The notes: a model not told the origin generated them from the sequence alone. 64,000 nucleotides of DNA from Sesbania bispinosa (GCA_026901365.1 QLOH01000123.1:1426001-1490000), one strand, 5' to 3'; counted from the first letter of the stretch, positions 47,843-60,900 are shown. Numbers and translations: made by a program.

Positions 47843-47893
47843 AAATTTTATTCGCTAAAAGACAATCTAATTGTCTTTTAGCGAATAAAATTT
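47843..47893. repeat. Perfect 24-bp inverted repeat with 3-nt loop
   Basis: The arm aaattttattcgctaaaaga (+caat) at 47843-47866 is mirrored exactly at 47870-47893, separated by cta. The right arm is also the start of a tandemly duplicated 46-bp unit. Confidence 0.95.
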
Positions 47894-47961
47894 CCCTCTT
47901 TAAATTGGGGTACCAATTGTCTTTTAGCGAATAAAATTTCCCTCTTTAAATTGGGGTACCA
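47870..47961. repeat. 46-bp perfect tandem duplication
   Basis: attgtcttttagcgaataaa followed by atttccctctttaaattggg and gtacca is repeated exactly at 47870-47915 and 47916-47961. Confidence 0.95.
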
Positions 47962-48478
47962 TCCCTTCATCATAAATTTTATGTTACCAAAAAAAAGACA
48001 ATCTACGTATGAGAAGCTATCAAGCTATGTAGTTAAGTATCAACTTCAATTAGTTGTTGCTCCCTTGTGACTTCGTACATGAACACCATGGTAGCATGTA
48101 TATGTAGGGCTACTATCTAGCTATAAAAGAAATCAACGCATAATCTTTAGTAGGGTGTTTATATATAATCTAATCTAATATATATAAATTGCAAAAATCG
48201 AATCAAATCGAAAATCGATTTTTTTATTGAATTGAATCATGGATTTCATATCTTATATTAAAAACCGATTCAATCCAATTCAAACTGAACTAAAATACAC
48301 ATATATTATTTTTATTTATATAATGGTCATACATTTATACTTGTATACATATATATTTATGCAATTGCTTATACTTTTATGATTTTATTATCTAATATTA
48401 TGTTAGTATCTTTATAGATATACCGATTTAAAATTAATTTTAAATTAGTTTTCATGTCACATCTTTTTCATTTTATAT
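47962..48478. other. Intergenic, no gene seen
   Basis: AT-rich. 48180-48290 contains aatcgaaaatcgatttt and aaaccgattcaatccaattc, probably a repeat remnant. No coding support. Confidence 0.4.
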
Positions 48479-48487
48479 AATTTTATA

Positions 48488-50010
48488 GGGTAAAATATGT
48501 TTTTGATCCCTGTAAAATAAGCGAGTTTTGCTTTTAGTCCCTATAATTTTTTTTTGTTAAAGCATCCTCCCAAATTTTTTTTTGCAATTAGTCCTTCCCC
48601 TCAATTGGGTGCTGATGTGTCACGTTCTATCTCTCCTAAGTGTCAATTTTTTTTATATTTCTGGCGGTCTTAAACCGCCAGAAAACCCTTCTCCCTAACA
48701 GTTTCCCTCACCCACCATTTCCCTCTTCTGCAACTTCATCTTCCCGAATAACAGTGTCGTTTTGCATCTCTTCTGCCAATGCTCAACTTAGCTCTCTCTG
48801 CTTTGTGACTCCTCTTCCTTCTACATTTCGAATCCTTTGGATTCGTTTAACTTCTTGTTTCTTGTATCTACCGACACACTCAACTCAGGTGCATTGTGCC
48901 TTCTCCTTTTATTTCTCCTACTGATTCAACATTTTAGTTTGTCAATTTCTTAATTCTTTCTATTTCTTGCATTCACTTTGATGTTACAGTTTCCTTCTCC
49001 TGCATTTGACTTCGCTGGCTTTGGTTCGTGCACGGTAACGTGGGGGTGGGTTTAATAGGTGTCATACCTTCAACACAGCAAAAAATAGAGCACCGTCGAT
49101 TCGGAAGCAGCGCGACGGAACCGTACGCAAATCGCCGCTAGTATGCGTCATAACCTACAGATATCCATTTAAGAGGAGGTGCACTTTTAGATTATGGAAA
49201 ATTAGTGCGAATAAACTCAAACAAAATTTCTCATAGATTACACTATACTTTCAAAGGAGCAAATAGACATTTATCATAATTCAATTCTAAAGCGAGATTA
49301 ATTAGTTATATATCCAGAAAGAGATCAAATCAAAATAATAGAGTGAAAAAGCGGAAAGATAAGGATAACATAAAGGAAATCCAAACCTATAACGGAACCG
49401 CCCAAAACAGAGATAGAATACACTAAAATGCGTGTACCCAAACATTGTGATTCTAAAATGAAACGACTATAACAAATGGGAATTATTAATTAAATAAATT
49501 TTAAATAATTTAATAATAAGGTTAAATAAGCGTTGGCAAAAATGTCAAACCCACGCTTCTATCCCAATGTAGCAAATTTTGTGTCATTCAACCTTCATAA
49601 ATAATAACCCAATTAGGCGAGCAATTTTCTATTTCTCCCACTATATTTGGTTTGGGTCCAACCAATTCCAACCTCATTCATTGCAAAGAACTAAACATGT
49701 GTTCTGCAGCAGCCATAGCACTCTATGCTTTCCTTCTCGTCACTTTCATGTATCTTGTATACACAGTCTTCTTCCGTCCTAATTGAGGTTTTCTGATGTG
49801 GAAACAATGGGGGTGGGTTTTCTGGGGGTTTAAAACCGCTAGAAAAATAAAAAATTGACACTTAGAAGAGAGAACGTGATACATCAGCACCCAATTGAGG
49901 AGAGAGACTAATTGCAAAAAAAAATTGGGAGGATACTTTAACAATTTTTTTTTATAGGGACTAAAAGCAAAACTCACTTATTTTACAGGGACCAAAAACA
50001 TATTTTACCC
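48488..50010. mobile_element. Non-autonomous Mutator-like element with ~200-bp TIRs
   Basis: The ends gggtaaaatatgtttttgat / inverted gggtaaaatatgtttttggt continue as a matching pair for about 200 bp on each side (ccctgtaaaataag, gcttttagtccctataa, cctcccaattttttttt-type tract, gtgctgatgtgtcacgtt, cggtttaaaaccgc-like inner block). The flanks aattttata (48479-48487) and agttttata (50011-50019) match in 8 of 9 bases, the Mutator target size. The 1.1-kb interior has no transposase and may be captured DNA. Confidence 0.82.
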
Positions 50011-50019
50011 AGTTTTATA

Positions 50020-51730
50020 TTTATATTAATAAATATAAGTTTTAATAAAAAATATTTACTATTATTTTATAAATAAAATTATATTACAGTATTTTTATCT
50101 AATATTTATTCTCTCTTTAAAAATTAAAAATTCATTCAATTCCATTTAATATAAATTAGATTTTAAAAAATAATCAAATTAATCAAATGAAAAAATCATA
50201 AAATCATAATAATTGGATCGGATGATTTTTTGGTTCAGAACTAAAACACTATTACCGCTAATGTTTGGTTGTTTACTAAGTACTTGTTTTTTTTTTTTTG
50301 GTCAAATTACTAAGTACTTGTTTTGACTTATAGTATTTGCGTCTACATGTGTTCGTAATTTCGTATGTATACGTGATTGATGTCTGTTGGTAATTTACTG
50401 CTTTTAGTACTTAAATAGTAACAAGAAAAAAGAATCCTTTCCATTCTGAGCTAATGACATCATCGTTTCGAATAAATTGTGAAGATTTGATGCTTGAATG
50501 ATTATGGTTTGACAAGGGCTTCAAGCTGGCTACAGAAATTTTTATCCCAAGAAATGATGGCATGACGCCATTCCATCTTTAGTTATTCTCCCAACAAATT
50601 CAAGGAATTAAACTTACCATTACTAGCAGTGTCAATTCCTTTCCCCTTTCCAATTATTTTATATAATTATCTCTTAATTGTATGTCAAACTAAAAAATGA
50701 TTAAAATAATTTTGATATTATTGGATGTCAATGGTCATGAATAACCCTTTTTGCTTTCACCAATTCTCTCACCAAATGATGCTCTCTAGCACGGTGAACT
50801 GGTGATATGATGGTGAAGAATAAGAATAAAGATTAAAACCTTATCATAGATATGGTCGGAATGATCAAAGATTAACCACTTAATTTGCCCTTACTCGTTT
50901 TAAAAAATTCGGATAGTTTATCTCCCACTCACCTAGATTACCATAGAGTAATGTTCATCCACTTTTTGTCAAAAGTTGCAAAGATAAAAATTAAATATTA
51001 AAGTCATAAAACACAACATCTAAAAGAGAGAAAAAGAAGAAAATAATGCCCAATTTTAAAACATGACCCACCTACACACCTACTATAGAGTAAAACATGG
51101 CTCTGGATCGTTATTTTTTGCCTGTTTCACTTTTAGCAGAAGTAATAATATATATGGGTTTTAAATTCAAGAATCTTCCTCTTTCTTTTATAGGCGAGAG
51201 GTTGGAAAGAGTTGAAATCCATGAAGCACTTGTGAAGTATAATTAAATTAAATAAAGTGGTAGCTATCTTTAATTCCTTGGCCTTTAATAAACCATGCCA
51301 TAGTAATAATCACCTAAATTATCCATGTGCCTTAAGTCACCACTTCCTTGAATACACTGTACTGTCTTGAAATGTGGATTCTCATGACCCCAAGTTGGAG
51401 CATGACTCATTTCTCAAATGAGACCCTTACTCCTTGAATGGAATATGGTCATGATTGCGTGAAAATGAAATTGGTCCTCCGCTTCATTATATATGCTTGT
51501 TGAGGTCACAATGTAACATTATTTCAATTATATATGGATGCATCATGGATCATACATAGAGAAATTAAAGTGGCTTCAAAGAGTGCAGATTACATCTGAA
51601 AATTTGAGTCTGGAAACGCAATAAATATATATATATATAATTGCAGAAAAAAGGTTATACCATAATTTCTTGTGGCGTAGACCCATGTGGTCATCGTTTG
51701 TCTTGGCCGTATATATATAATATTTTAAAA
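50020..51730. other. Intergenic, no gene seen
   Basis: AT-rich with microsatellite-like tracts (t-run near 50289-50300, (TA)n near 51627-51638). No ORF or domain that I can support. Confidence 0.45.
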
Positions 51731-51731
51731 T

Positions 51732-51880
51732 CTCTCAACCACCCTCAGTTATCATTATTTAATAATTAATAATGTCCTTATATATCATTTTACCATTTTC
51801 AGCTAACTTTATCAAATAGATTCAATCAAATCAGCTAACTTTTCAGCTTTCAGCTAGTTTTAAGCTTTCACACTCTAAAA
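51732..51880 (-). mobile_element. MITE family A, truncated copy
   Basis: caaccaccctcagttatcat, tatttaataattaataatgt and cagcttttcagctttcagctag-type motifs match 55790-55920, but only about 150 bp remain. Truncated on its left. Confidence 0.55.
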
Positions 51881-52854
51881 ATACTCTTATATTAAATACT
51901 TTTCAATCACTCTAAAAATATACATTTCACCATTGAACTCAAGCCTAATGTTACTCAAGTGTGAGTTAGGCTTTCACCGTTTATCATCATGGTTATATGG
52001 GCTTCAATCTTATCTCTTTTAATGTTTCCAATATCAAATCCCTTGTCAACATTTTTGTCCAAGGATTTTCAAGACTTAATTCTAAACTTGTATAATTTGT
52101 AATTAAGTTCTTCACACAGTTATATCTTATTCCAATATGTAAAGACTTCTCATTATAAATCTAGCTATATGATTTTGAAAGCGTAGATGGACCAGTATAG
52201 TGAACCATTGGTGTCATTAGCTTAGGCCACAATGAGGGCTTTAGGAATCCATGCTTTTTGCACCCCATTTTGCTTCTTGCACCTCTTATTTTTTTTGTAA
52301 AAAGACATATTTTAAAAAATATCCTTTAACCATTTTCAAAAGCCAAATGATACAAAATATCCGGAAGTGACATTTTTTTAATAAAGTTCCGGTCTTTAGT
52401 TTTCCATCTCTAAACTTATTGGAGTTAAATTAGATACATAATTTTTTTCGTCTCAAGAAAGTGAAATTATACTTCACTTTCGAAAATTATCTGCAGAGAC
52501 ATAATTTTTTTGTTTCTAAAAATTAAAATTTCATAAAATAATTTCAAATAAGTGACTGTTTTTAGAGACGCAAATTTTTTCATCTCTATTTTATCTCCAA
52601 CAATTTTAGAGACAGAATTTTTCGATCTTTATAAATTGAAACTTTACAAAAAAAAATTCACTTTCGTAAATTAATTTATGGAAATTCCAAAAACCTGTTT
52701 CTGAAAATTAACTTCCTCCAGTAGTTTTTTTTTTTCAAAAAATAATTTTTGGAAGTTTTTTATTCAAAAATTAATTTTCAAGAAGAGAAAAGAGGAAAAA
52801 GGGTGGAGTGGCAATGGGGTTGCAAGAGGTGGGGTGTCGGGTTGGGGATGGATA
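51881..52854. other. Intergenic, repeat-like, no gene seen
   Basis: 52370-52780 contains several tttttcgtctctaaaa / aattttcgaaa-type blocks facing each other, suggesting an eroded element. No gene. Confidence 0.4.
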
Positions 52855-53144
52855 GAGGTGGCAAAATGGCCAAGTTTAAACCTGTTCGTTAAATTGTACG
52901 GCTTGGTTTTTAAATTTTAAGCCCGCATTAATATTAGGATTTTTTTTATCCTTGACGTTTAATAAAATGACATGCTTATCCCACAAAACCTGCTAAAATA
53001 TCAGGCTTAACTTGCATTTTGCAGGGCTTGAACACCATTTTTTTAGCCTTATTTAAATTTGGGCATTTCTGGCCCAACTCATTTTAGCCCTCAAAACGCA
53101 TCGTGTAAGTCTGAATCAAGATGAGTAGCCTGTTTTGCCACCTC
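52855..53144. mobile_element. hAT-like MITE, about 290 bp
   Basis: The left end gaggtggcaaaatgg and, inverted, the right end gaggtggcaaaacagg. The inside carries ttaaatttgggc / ttttaagcccg motifs. Non-coding. Confidence 0.65.
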
Positions 53145-53518
53145 AAAAAATGAGGTTAGGGTAGTTTAGGACATATGTTTTTCAAAGGGAGGGTGTAAAT
53201 AGCACAATGGAGTGCTAAAAGCAACTCCCGACTTTAGGTGATAAGTTTCTAGGCTAGCCCATTTGTCCACTACTTGAAATTAATGCTAAAAACTTAGTCG
53301 ACATGGTAAAATTGAAATATATATTTATTTCTTAGATCCGAAGAAAATACACCCCCTCATAGAGTCTATACCAAATGATGTATAGAAGTATAGTCCTTTA
53401 TGTAAGTTACCTAAATAGCACTCATGTAACCTTCTAAAGCTAAAGACTTACCCCTATAGGTTAAACTATAGTTGATTATCCCTTTCCCATACTTTAATAA
53501 ACTATATAAACACCACAA

Positions 53519-53862
53519 ATGTCAAATTTTAAGATTTACACTAATTAATAATTTTTTATAGAATGTGAATTTCACTAATCCAATCGTTAAATTGAAAGAT
53601 ATGCAATAGATTAAGTCTATAAAATTTTATACAAATTAGAAAATAATTAATATTTCACCACACCACTTTATTAACGCGTAATATATTTTCAAAATATAAG
53701 TAAAAGTCCGCTACTAGATAACATACCTATAAATATTCAAATGATTTAAAATTTAATATACATGGTCATGATGATAATATCTTTCAATTTAATGGTTGGA
53801 TTAGTGAATTTCACATTTTACAAAAAAAGTTATTAATTGATGTAAGTCTCGAAGTTTGACAT
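53519..53862. mobile_element. Foldback MITE with ~85-bp TIRs
   Basis: The left arm starts atgtcaaattttaagattta and the right arm, inverted, atgtcaaacttcgagactta. They continue together through attaataa, aatgtgaa, ttcactaatccaa and ttaaattgaaagat. 344 bp, non-coding. Confidence 0.8.
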
Positions 53863-53946
53863 CTAGTGTCAATTGATCTTGACTCTATACTTTATACACA
53901 CACACATATATATACACACATACATGACATTAATACCTAGTGCAAT

Positions 53947-54126
53947 CATATATTAAAGGCACATAATATCTTTTACCATCTATTATAAATCGATCATGCA
54001 AGTCACAAATATTAAAATAAAGTAAATATAAAATTTCATATATTAAAGGCACATAATATCTTTTACCATCTATTATAGATCGATCATGCAAGTCACAAAT
54101 ATTAAAATAAAGTAAATATAAAATTT
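53947..54126. repeat. 90-bp tandem duplication, one mismatch
   Basis: Copies at 53947-54036 and 54037-54126, starting catatattaaaggcacataa, differ by one base (ataaatcg / atagatcg). This is a recent duplication in non-coding DNA. Confidence 0.95.
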
Positions 54127-55598
54127 CAAAATTTCTCTCTACTTTAATGCTTTTGTTTGGTGTGATTAGGGAAACAGAGAGAAGAGAAATGAGAATGAGA
54201 GAAATGGGAAGAAGAGAAATGGATAAGAGATAGAGATGATTTTGTGGTTATTTGGTGTGAGAGAAATAGATGCGAATTATTTGTACCAATTATATGACTA
54301 CAAATCGATTTTTGCATACTGAAAATCGATTATCTACATCAATTATGTGACCAAAAATTGATTTTTACATACTGAAAATCAATTATTTACGCATTGGTGG
54401 GTATTTCTCCCCTTTTCTCTTCAATTCAGCCGAGAAATCAAGTGGCTGTGGGGCCCACACCTTTTTCCCTAATTCATGGCTGCACCAAACAGAGCAGGGA
54501 GTGGAATTCTCTTTCACTCTTTCCCCCTCCCTTCATTGCTATTTCTCCAACACCGAACGAAGGCTAATGCTGTGTTTGTTTGAGTTGATTTACGGGAGAG
54601 AGAGATACGAGAGAGTGAGTTGGGAGAGAGATGGTAAATGCATCTTGTTTGGTATAATACCGGAGAGAGATAGAGGTGATATAAGTGGTGGGGTCCACAC
54701 GCAAGTTACTCTCCCCAATGAAGCAGAGAAATTGGGGTGAGAAGGGGGTTTGAGTGTGTAAAATTATAATTAAATGAAAAGAGTAACTGAGTAAGTAGAA
54801 AAAATTGTGGCAAAAAATGGAAAATAGACGTTACCAAAATAAGCATACTATCAGGCCTATGTCCTTTTTATAAAAATAAAGTTAATTTAATTTAAAATTA
54901 ATTATTATATAATTTCAATACTTTATAAAGATATTTCATAAAATTTAAATATAAAGTAAATTAAATAAAAATTTAAACATCATTATTTTAAGCAATTTTT
55001 ATGAAAAATTTAAACTGGTATTTTAATAAAAAGGTGATTTTTATGTCAACTTTAACTATTTAGATAAATTAATATATAGATGTTACTCAACTTACTCAAT
55101 TAAATACCAACGGGAGTTGGTTCTGCTCTTTGTCAAGGCTGATGAAGTTTCATTTGGTAATCTGAAAAAGGTACTGGTGCTTTTTGAAAACATGTCTGGC
55201 CTTGCAAAAAGTGGTACATGCTTGATTCCCCTTAAGCAAAGTTTTTGGTTCAAGTCTTGTGGATGGAAAAAAAATCTCCGCTAGAAGAGCTAGCCCCACC
55301 ATGATGTGGATGTTCCCGGCTCGAACAGGATTGCCTCCCGTGGAAGATAACTGTGGTTAAACCAAAAAAAATTTACTCAATTAAGTTCAATATTTATTTA
55401 TAATTTTTTAGAGTAACATTCATTCAATTAAGATTTGCTCAATATTTCAAATGGAGCCAAATAATTCTTGATTAGATACTAATGACTAAAATATTGACTT
55501 TACAAGTTTCTGAAAAGTCACTTTACAGGCATTGTTTTTCAAATAAATAAGTGGAGTCATTTAAAGACGATCATTTTTAAAAGTGAAAAAATATTTTG
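54127..55598. other. Intergenic with purine-rich blocks, no gene seen
   Basis: 54160-54240 and 54590-54690 are gagaga-rich and flank each other like a poorly preserved TIR element (tttggtgtgatt... / tttgtttggtataat...). 55120-55370 has ttggttcaagtcttgtgg and cggctcgaacaggattgcc, tRNA B-box-like phrases suggesting a SINE remnant. No gene. Confidence 0.4.
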
Positions 55599-56002
55599 AG
55601 TGTGTTTAGTTTGCTTTTCAGCTGGCTGAAAGTTGAAAATAGTAGCTGAAACCATTTCAATAGTGTTTGAGAATGTAGTTTTTTTGGATAGCTACAAACT
55701 TTTCTTAAAAAGCTACTTGGGATAGCTTTTTTAAAAGAATTCCAATTTTCAGCTACTAGCTGAAAATTAATTACAAGTTTAGCCCTCAACCACCACCACT
55801 TATCATTATTTAATAATTAATATTGTCCGTAAATGTCATTTTACCATTTTCAACTAGTTTTACCAAACACGTTCAATAGCTTTTCAGCTTTCAGCTAGCT
55901 TTAAACTTTCAGCGAGCTTTTCAGCTTTCAGCGAGCTTTTCAGCTTTCAGCTAGCTTTAAGTTTTTAGCTAGCTTTTTAGCTAATTTTACCGAACATACT
56001 CT
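55599..56002 (-). mobile_element. MITE family A, copy 2
   Basis: Opposite orientation to 35090-35461. On the minus strand it starts agagtatgttcggtaaaattagct. Inside are several head-to-tail cttttcagctttcagc(t/g)ag units (55885-55950), so this copy has expanded internally. Confidence 0.7.
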
Positions 56003-57700
56003 TAATTGACTCGCTCAACTTTTGAAGTATTTTAAAAAGTTTGAAAATTTTTATTATTAAATATGGTGAAAATTATATTTATGCTAAAAATTTTGCTTAT
56101 AACCAATCATATGATAAACTCTTTCAATGTACATTTGATTTATTTTATAATATTCTATATTTAAAAAATCTCAAAATTATATTTTTTAATATATTTTTAT
56201 GATTTGTTGCTTGAATCGTAATCATTTTCATATTTTTAATTATGATTATAAAATATTAAAATATAAAATAGGCTTAAATATGTTTCGAATTTTTTAAAAT
56301 ATCCTATTTTTTTATTTTATCCCCATTTTTATTTTTTTTTCTAAGCTTGTCCTACAAAAATGTTTATATATTATGAAATGGTCCCTCCATTTTTATTCCA
56401 TTTGTTTTCTTCGTTAAATGCTTATGTGGTATATGACATGGACAATTTAATCATACTTGACAATTTTAAGTGGCTGATTATGTGTTTTTAATAAACCAAT
56501 CTACAAATAGGAGAAAAATTCTCAAATCTTCTCCCCTTCTCTAAATCGTAACCCTAACATTCCTCCAACATATCCTCAAATCGCTTGATGTTGTTTAAAT
56601 TTTAGCTCTCAGCAGATTGTCCAAATTAATTGTCGAAATTGGTAGTGAAAGACAATGTTAACTGCAACCCATGCTTCAACTACTAACAATGACTGTTGAC
56701 TTAGGGCGATGAAGCTCGCCTCTTGGATGGAGCACAATCCAGCAAAAAATATTTTAAAGATACCAAAATAGGATGGTATTAGTTATAACAATAGATTAGG
56801 GCATTTTAATTATATTATAATATTTACATATCTAATTTAAAATATTCATTCTATATCTAACATATATTTCATATTTTAATATATTTATTTATTTTTAAAA
56901 TATTTATTTAAATATATTATTATATAATATATATATATATATATATTTCTTCTATGTTGTAGAAGATAAAATACTAGTCGATCATGATAATTTAATATTC
57001 TAAAAACTCAAACGATAAACCTTAAATTCAATAAATTGTTTTATTATTTTAAAATGACCTTATTTTAGAGTTAGACATATGCTGATATGCAGTTGACTGA
57101 CCTTTATTTTTTTTAATATGAAATAATAAATTATTCATAATAAACTTAAATTATCGTTCTTAGAAATAAGATAACGATTATGAATAATGTCACACTTCGT
57201 TTTCACAAAGTCATGGCACGGTCTTCATTATGTCATGACACATGTTATATACTTTTATATTGAAATAAATTAATATTAATATAATTTTTAATTAGTTTTT
57301 TAATTTTATTTTTATTTTTTTTAATCAATAATAGATAAAGTGACATATTTATAATTTTTCATTAAAATATTTTTTTATAGCTTGCACTGTTTTCAGAAAT
57401 TTTTAAATTAAAAATTATAAACATTACATTTTATAATATTTTCTAATTTAGTTTTTTAATATGTAACTATAATATCCGTGTAATCGACGGAAAAAAAAAA
57501 TCATTAGTATTCCTAATTATCCGTCAGTGGAAAATAAAATAATAAGTTATTACTTATTTATTACATAACTCCAGTATTTTACAGATGCTAGAAAAACCAC
57601 TGCGTAAAAAATGTTGCTAGATAGAACTCTCATGTTAGAAAGAACCTCAACCGAAGCAAATTCAAGACCTTTTGTGTAAATTTCCCAATAGAAACACGGT
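56003..57700. other. AT-rich intergenic DNA, no gene seen
   Basis: 56270-56440 (gcttaaatatgtttcgaat, tttgtcctacaaaaatg) and related phrases suggest a Mutator-MITE remnant. A (TA)n run lies at 56925-56946. No coding. Confidence 0.45.
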
Positions 57701-57946
57701 GCTGCAAGTGCAATTCCCCATCTTTTCCTTTCCAAAATTCGTTTCGACGTAGCACCTCCTTCATATCCATCTCTTCCTAATTCCTAATCAGCAATTTCAA
57801 TTGACCCATACATAACCACCGCAAATGCAATTCAATTCGAATTCCAATTGGATCTAGGGTTTCCCTTTCACTGCTATTCACACGGATCTTGCATTTTTGA
57901 AGGTAATTTACAGTTTCCGTGAATCCCTGATCCCTGGACCGGGAAA

Positions 57947-60900
57947 ATGCACGCCAAATCGGCTCAATCATCATTTCGGGATCGGACGCAGGAATTCCAT
58001 AGCATCGCGGAAAGGTTGAAGAAATCAGCATCAGGATCAAATGGACCGAGCAGCAGTAGTGGTGCTAGTTCATCCAGATCGGAGGAACAGCGATCTGCTG
58101 TTGCAATTCAATCAGAGTTCAATAAAAGGGCTTCCAAGATTGGCTATGGGATTCACCAAACATCTCAAAAGCTTGCTAAGCTCGCCAAGTGTAAGCAATT
58201 CCATTGACTAAACCTAGTTCAATTGATACACACCACTATTCATGATACCTTGTCAATGCTGATTTGTGTAATTTTTAGAACTATGCAAATGCAATAGCTT
58301 TTCTGTTCGTTTTGTTTCGCAGTGGCAAAAAGAACTTCGGTTTTTGATGACCCTACCATGGAAATCCAAGAGCTTACAAGTGTTATTAAGCAAGATATTA
58401 CTGCATTAAACTCTGCGGTTGTGGATCTTCAGCTACTCAGCAACTCTAGAAATGAGAGTGGAAACGTATCTGCCGACACAACTAGCCATTCGACCACGGT
58501 TGTGGATGACCTAAAGACCCGATTGATGAGCACCACAAAAGAGTTTAAAGATGTTCTCACCATGCGAACTGAGGTACTATACTGTGTTGGCGCTCTTGTT
58601 GATGTTGTACATTTTTTAGATTTTCATTGGCAAGACTGATTTTATATTGTCGTTTTTGTGAAGAACATGAAAGTACATGAGAGTAGAAGACAGTTGTTTT
58701 CGTCCTCTGCTTCTAAGGATTCTGCAAATCCTTTTGTCCGTCAACGTCCATTAGCTACAAGGACGGCTGCTAGTGCTTCTGATGCCCCTGCACCCCCGTG
58801 GGCTACTGGATCACCATCTTCATCTCAGTTGTTTCCCAAGTAAGTTATGCTATTTTTTCTTTCTTTCTTTCTTCTTTGATTTATTCGTTATAAGCTTGTA
58901 GTTAAGCATGAGTTTGTTGTTTTCTTTCTAATCTTTCTGTAATGCAGGCAAACTAATTTGTGACATGATTTGCATCGTTGCTTTTTCATCATATTAATTT
59001 GTACTATTTTGCTTGATTAGATTAAGTGCATAATTCTTATTCAGAGGCACTGGTGATTCTAAGTAAGTCTGGTTAAGTAATATTAATTAATATAGAGTAA
59101 AAGTTTGGTCACATATCCTTCTTTTATTTGTTTCCCTTAAACTGTTATTTGAAGTCTAACTCAATTTTGCTGCATTTTGGTACAACCATTGTACCGATAT
59201 TAATTTCAAATCATGAACATTGTCTTTATCACCTTGTTGTGATTGCATTAAACAAGCATAAGTTCACAACCTCTGCTTTATTGTATTGATTAATTCATTT
59301 GCTTACTTTAATTTATGGATTTCATTTGCCTGTTTGGTTACTCTAGCTTGTCCAAACCTTGTTTTGTTGGCCTGGCCTGGCCCGACAAAACTGTAGGACT
59401 AATAAAACTTGGCCTGGAAAATACATCTAGAAAAACAGGGTGGCCGTTTCAAAGTTTCAAACAATTTTCCTCTGTTGGGTTGACTTGGCCCGACAAAGGG
59501 AGTGGGAATTGAAATGTCAGGTCTGCCTCACAAAAATTGTGCATCTGGGGGACCAAATTAAGAGCTCTGGTTCCAAGGCATGATTTGTGGATCCTTTCCT
59601 ATTTAATAATGAAAACTTTTGTTATGCTTAATATTTTAAGGTTATTTCTGGTTGGCTCAAATTCTATCTGGAACTGTGGCTTCATACATTTTTTTTAATC
59701 ATTGCTTTTAAATCTACAGGAAGCAAGTGGATGGGGAGAGTCAACCATTGTTGCAACAGCAGCAGCAGCAGCAGCAGCAACAGGTAGTTCCATTGCAAGA
59801 CAGTTACATGCAAAGCAGAGCAGAAGCTCTTCAGAATGTTGAGTCCACTATTCATGAGCTCAGCAACATCTTTAATCAACTAGCAACACTTGTTTCCCAA
59901 CAAGGAGAGATTGCCATCAGGTTTTTATGTCTTACTCTTTTGCTGTATATAATATAGTATTATGTTCCTAATAGATACAAGCTTACTTGGTTCATCAGTT
60001 TGAGCTTATGCTGGTTACATGGACTGTGAGATGTGTTTGGGCCTTGACTTCAATAGACTTGTTAGAATTGAAGATTATGATAGATACTAATTCAGAATAC
60101 AGGATTAACAGAAAGAAAATAAGAAAGTTTAGTTGAATATCCTCCTCCAACACTGGATCAATGGTTATCCAGGGTCAAGAAAAGAATGAAGTAAAATGGT
60201 GTTTTCCCTAACAATTTGAGAGCCTGGTCTCTCCTGCCCAAAACAACCAATTGGTCAACTAACTAACTGCCTTCCGTTAAATTTCTCTATTTATAGAGGG
60301 CTAACTAGTAAACTACTTTAACAGCTTTCCTAACTAGGACTGCTCCTTATTAACAACGCCTAACTAACAGGGGCTGGCCCATTTGATTCCTTGGCCCTTC
60401 TGATGTAAGCTTTCCTAATTGGGGCCTGTTTCTAACTGAGGACTGGGTTGTTTATTGCATGTTGACTATAAGGTTGTGATGTCGTGCTGTTTGAATTGCC
60501 TTTTTGCTGTTTACTTAGCAGAGAAATGTCTTGCATAAGAATTGAACTCCTATAAATTACTAGGCGGACTTTTGAGAGTAAAGGGCAGGTGGATTGGGTT
60601 GCTTGTCTGTGAGAGATAATTTGGTTGTTTACTGCGTGTTTGATGATAGGGTTGAGGATGCCATCATTGCCATGCCATTTAAATTGCTTGTCTTGATGAC
60701 TTGCACAAGAATTTAGCTTCCTTTAAAATACAAGGTGGAGTTTAGAGAGTAAAATATTAGTGGATAAATGTTGATGAAAATGTGAATAGTGGTAACTTTA
60801 TGGACAAGTAATCTGGTGCTTGTACTTGAAAAGGTTCTAAACCTTTGATTTCTTCCAATGAGTTGTTGTTCACATGCACTTTTCTGTTTGAAGTACATTC

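Noticed and set aside
49579..49782. 67-codon ORF in the Mutator-like element
   Set aside because: Too short, no domain; could be part of captured DNA but not supportable as a gene.
55230..55370. Second tRNA-like stretch (ttggttcaagtcttg; cggctcgaacagg)
   Set aside because: No cloverleaf; two unlinked B-box-like phrases suggest a dispersed repeat.
57777..58040. 87-codon minus-strand ORF over SYP3 exon 1
   Set aside because: Antisense shadow of the syntaxin exon.
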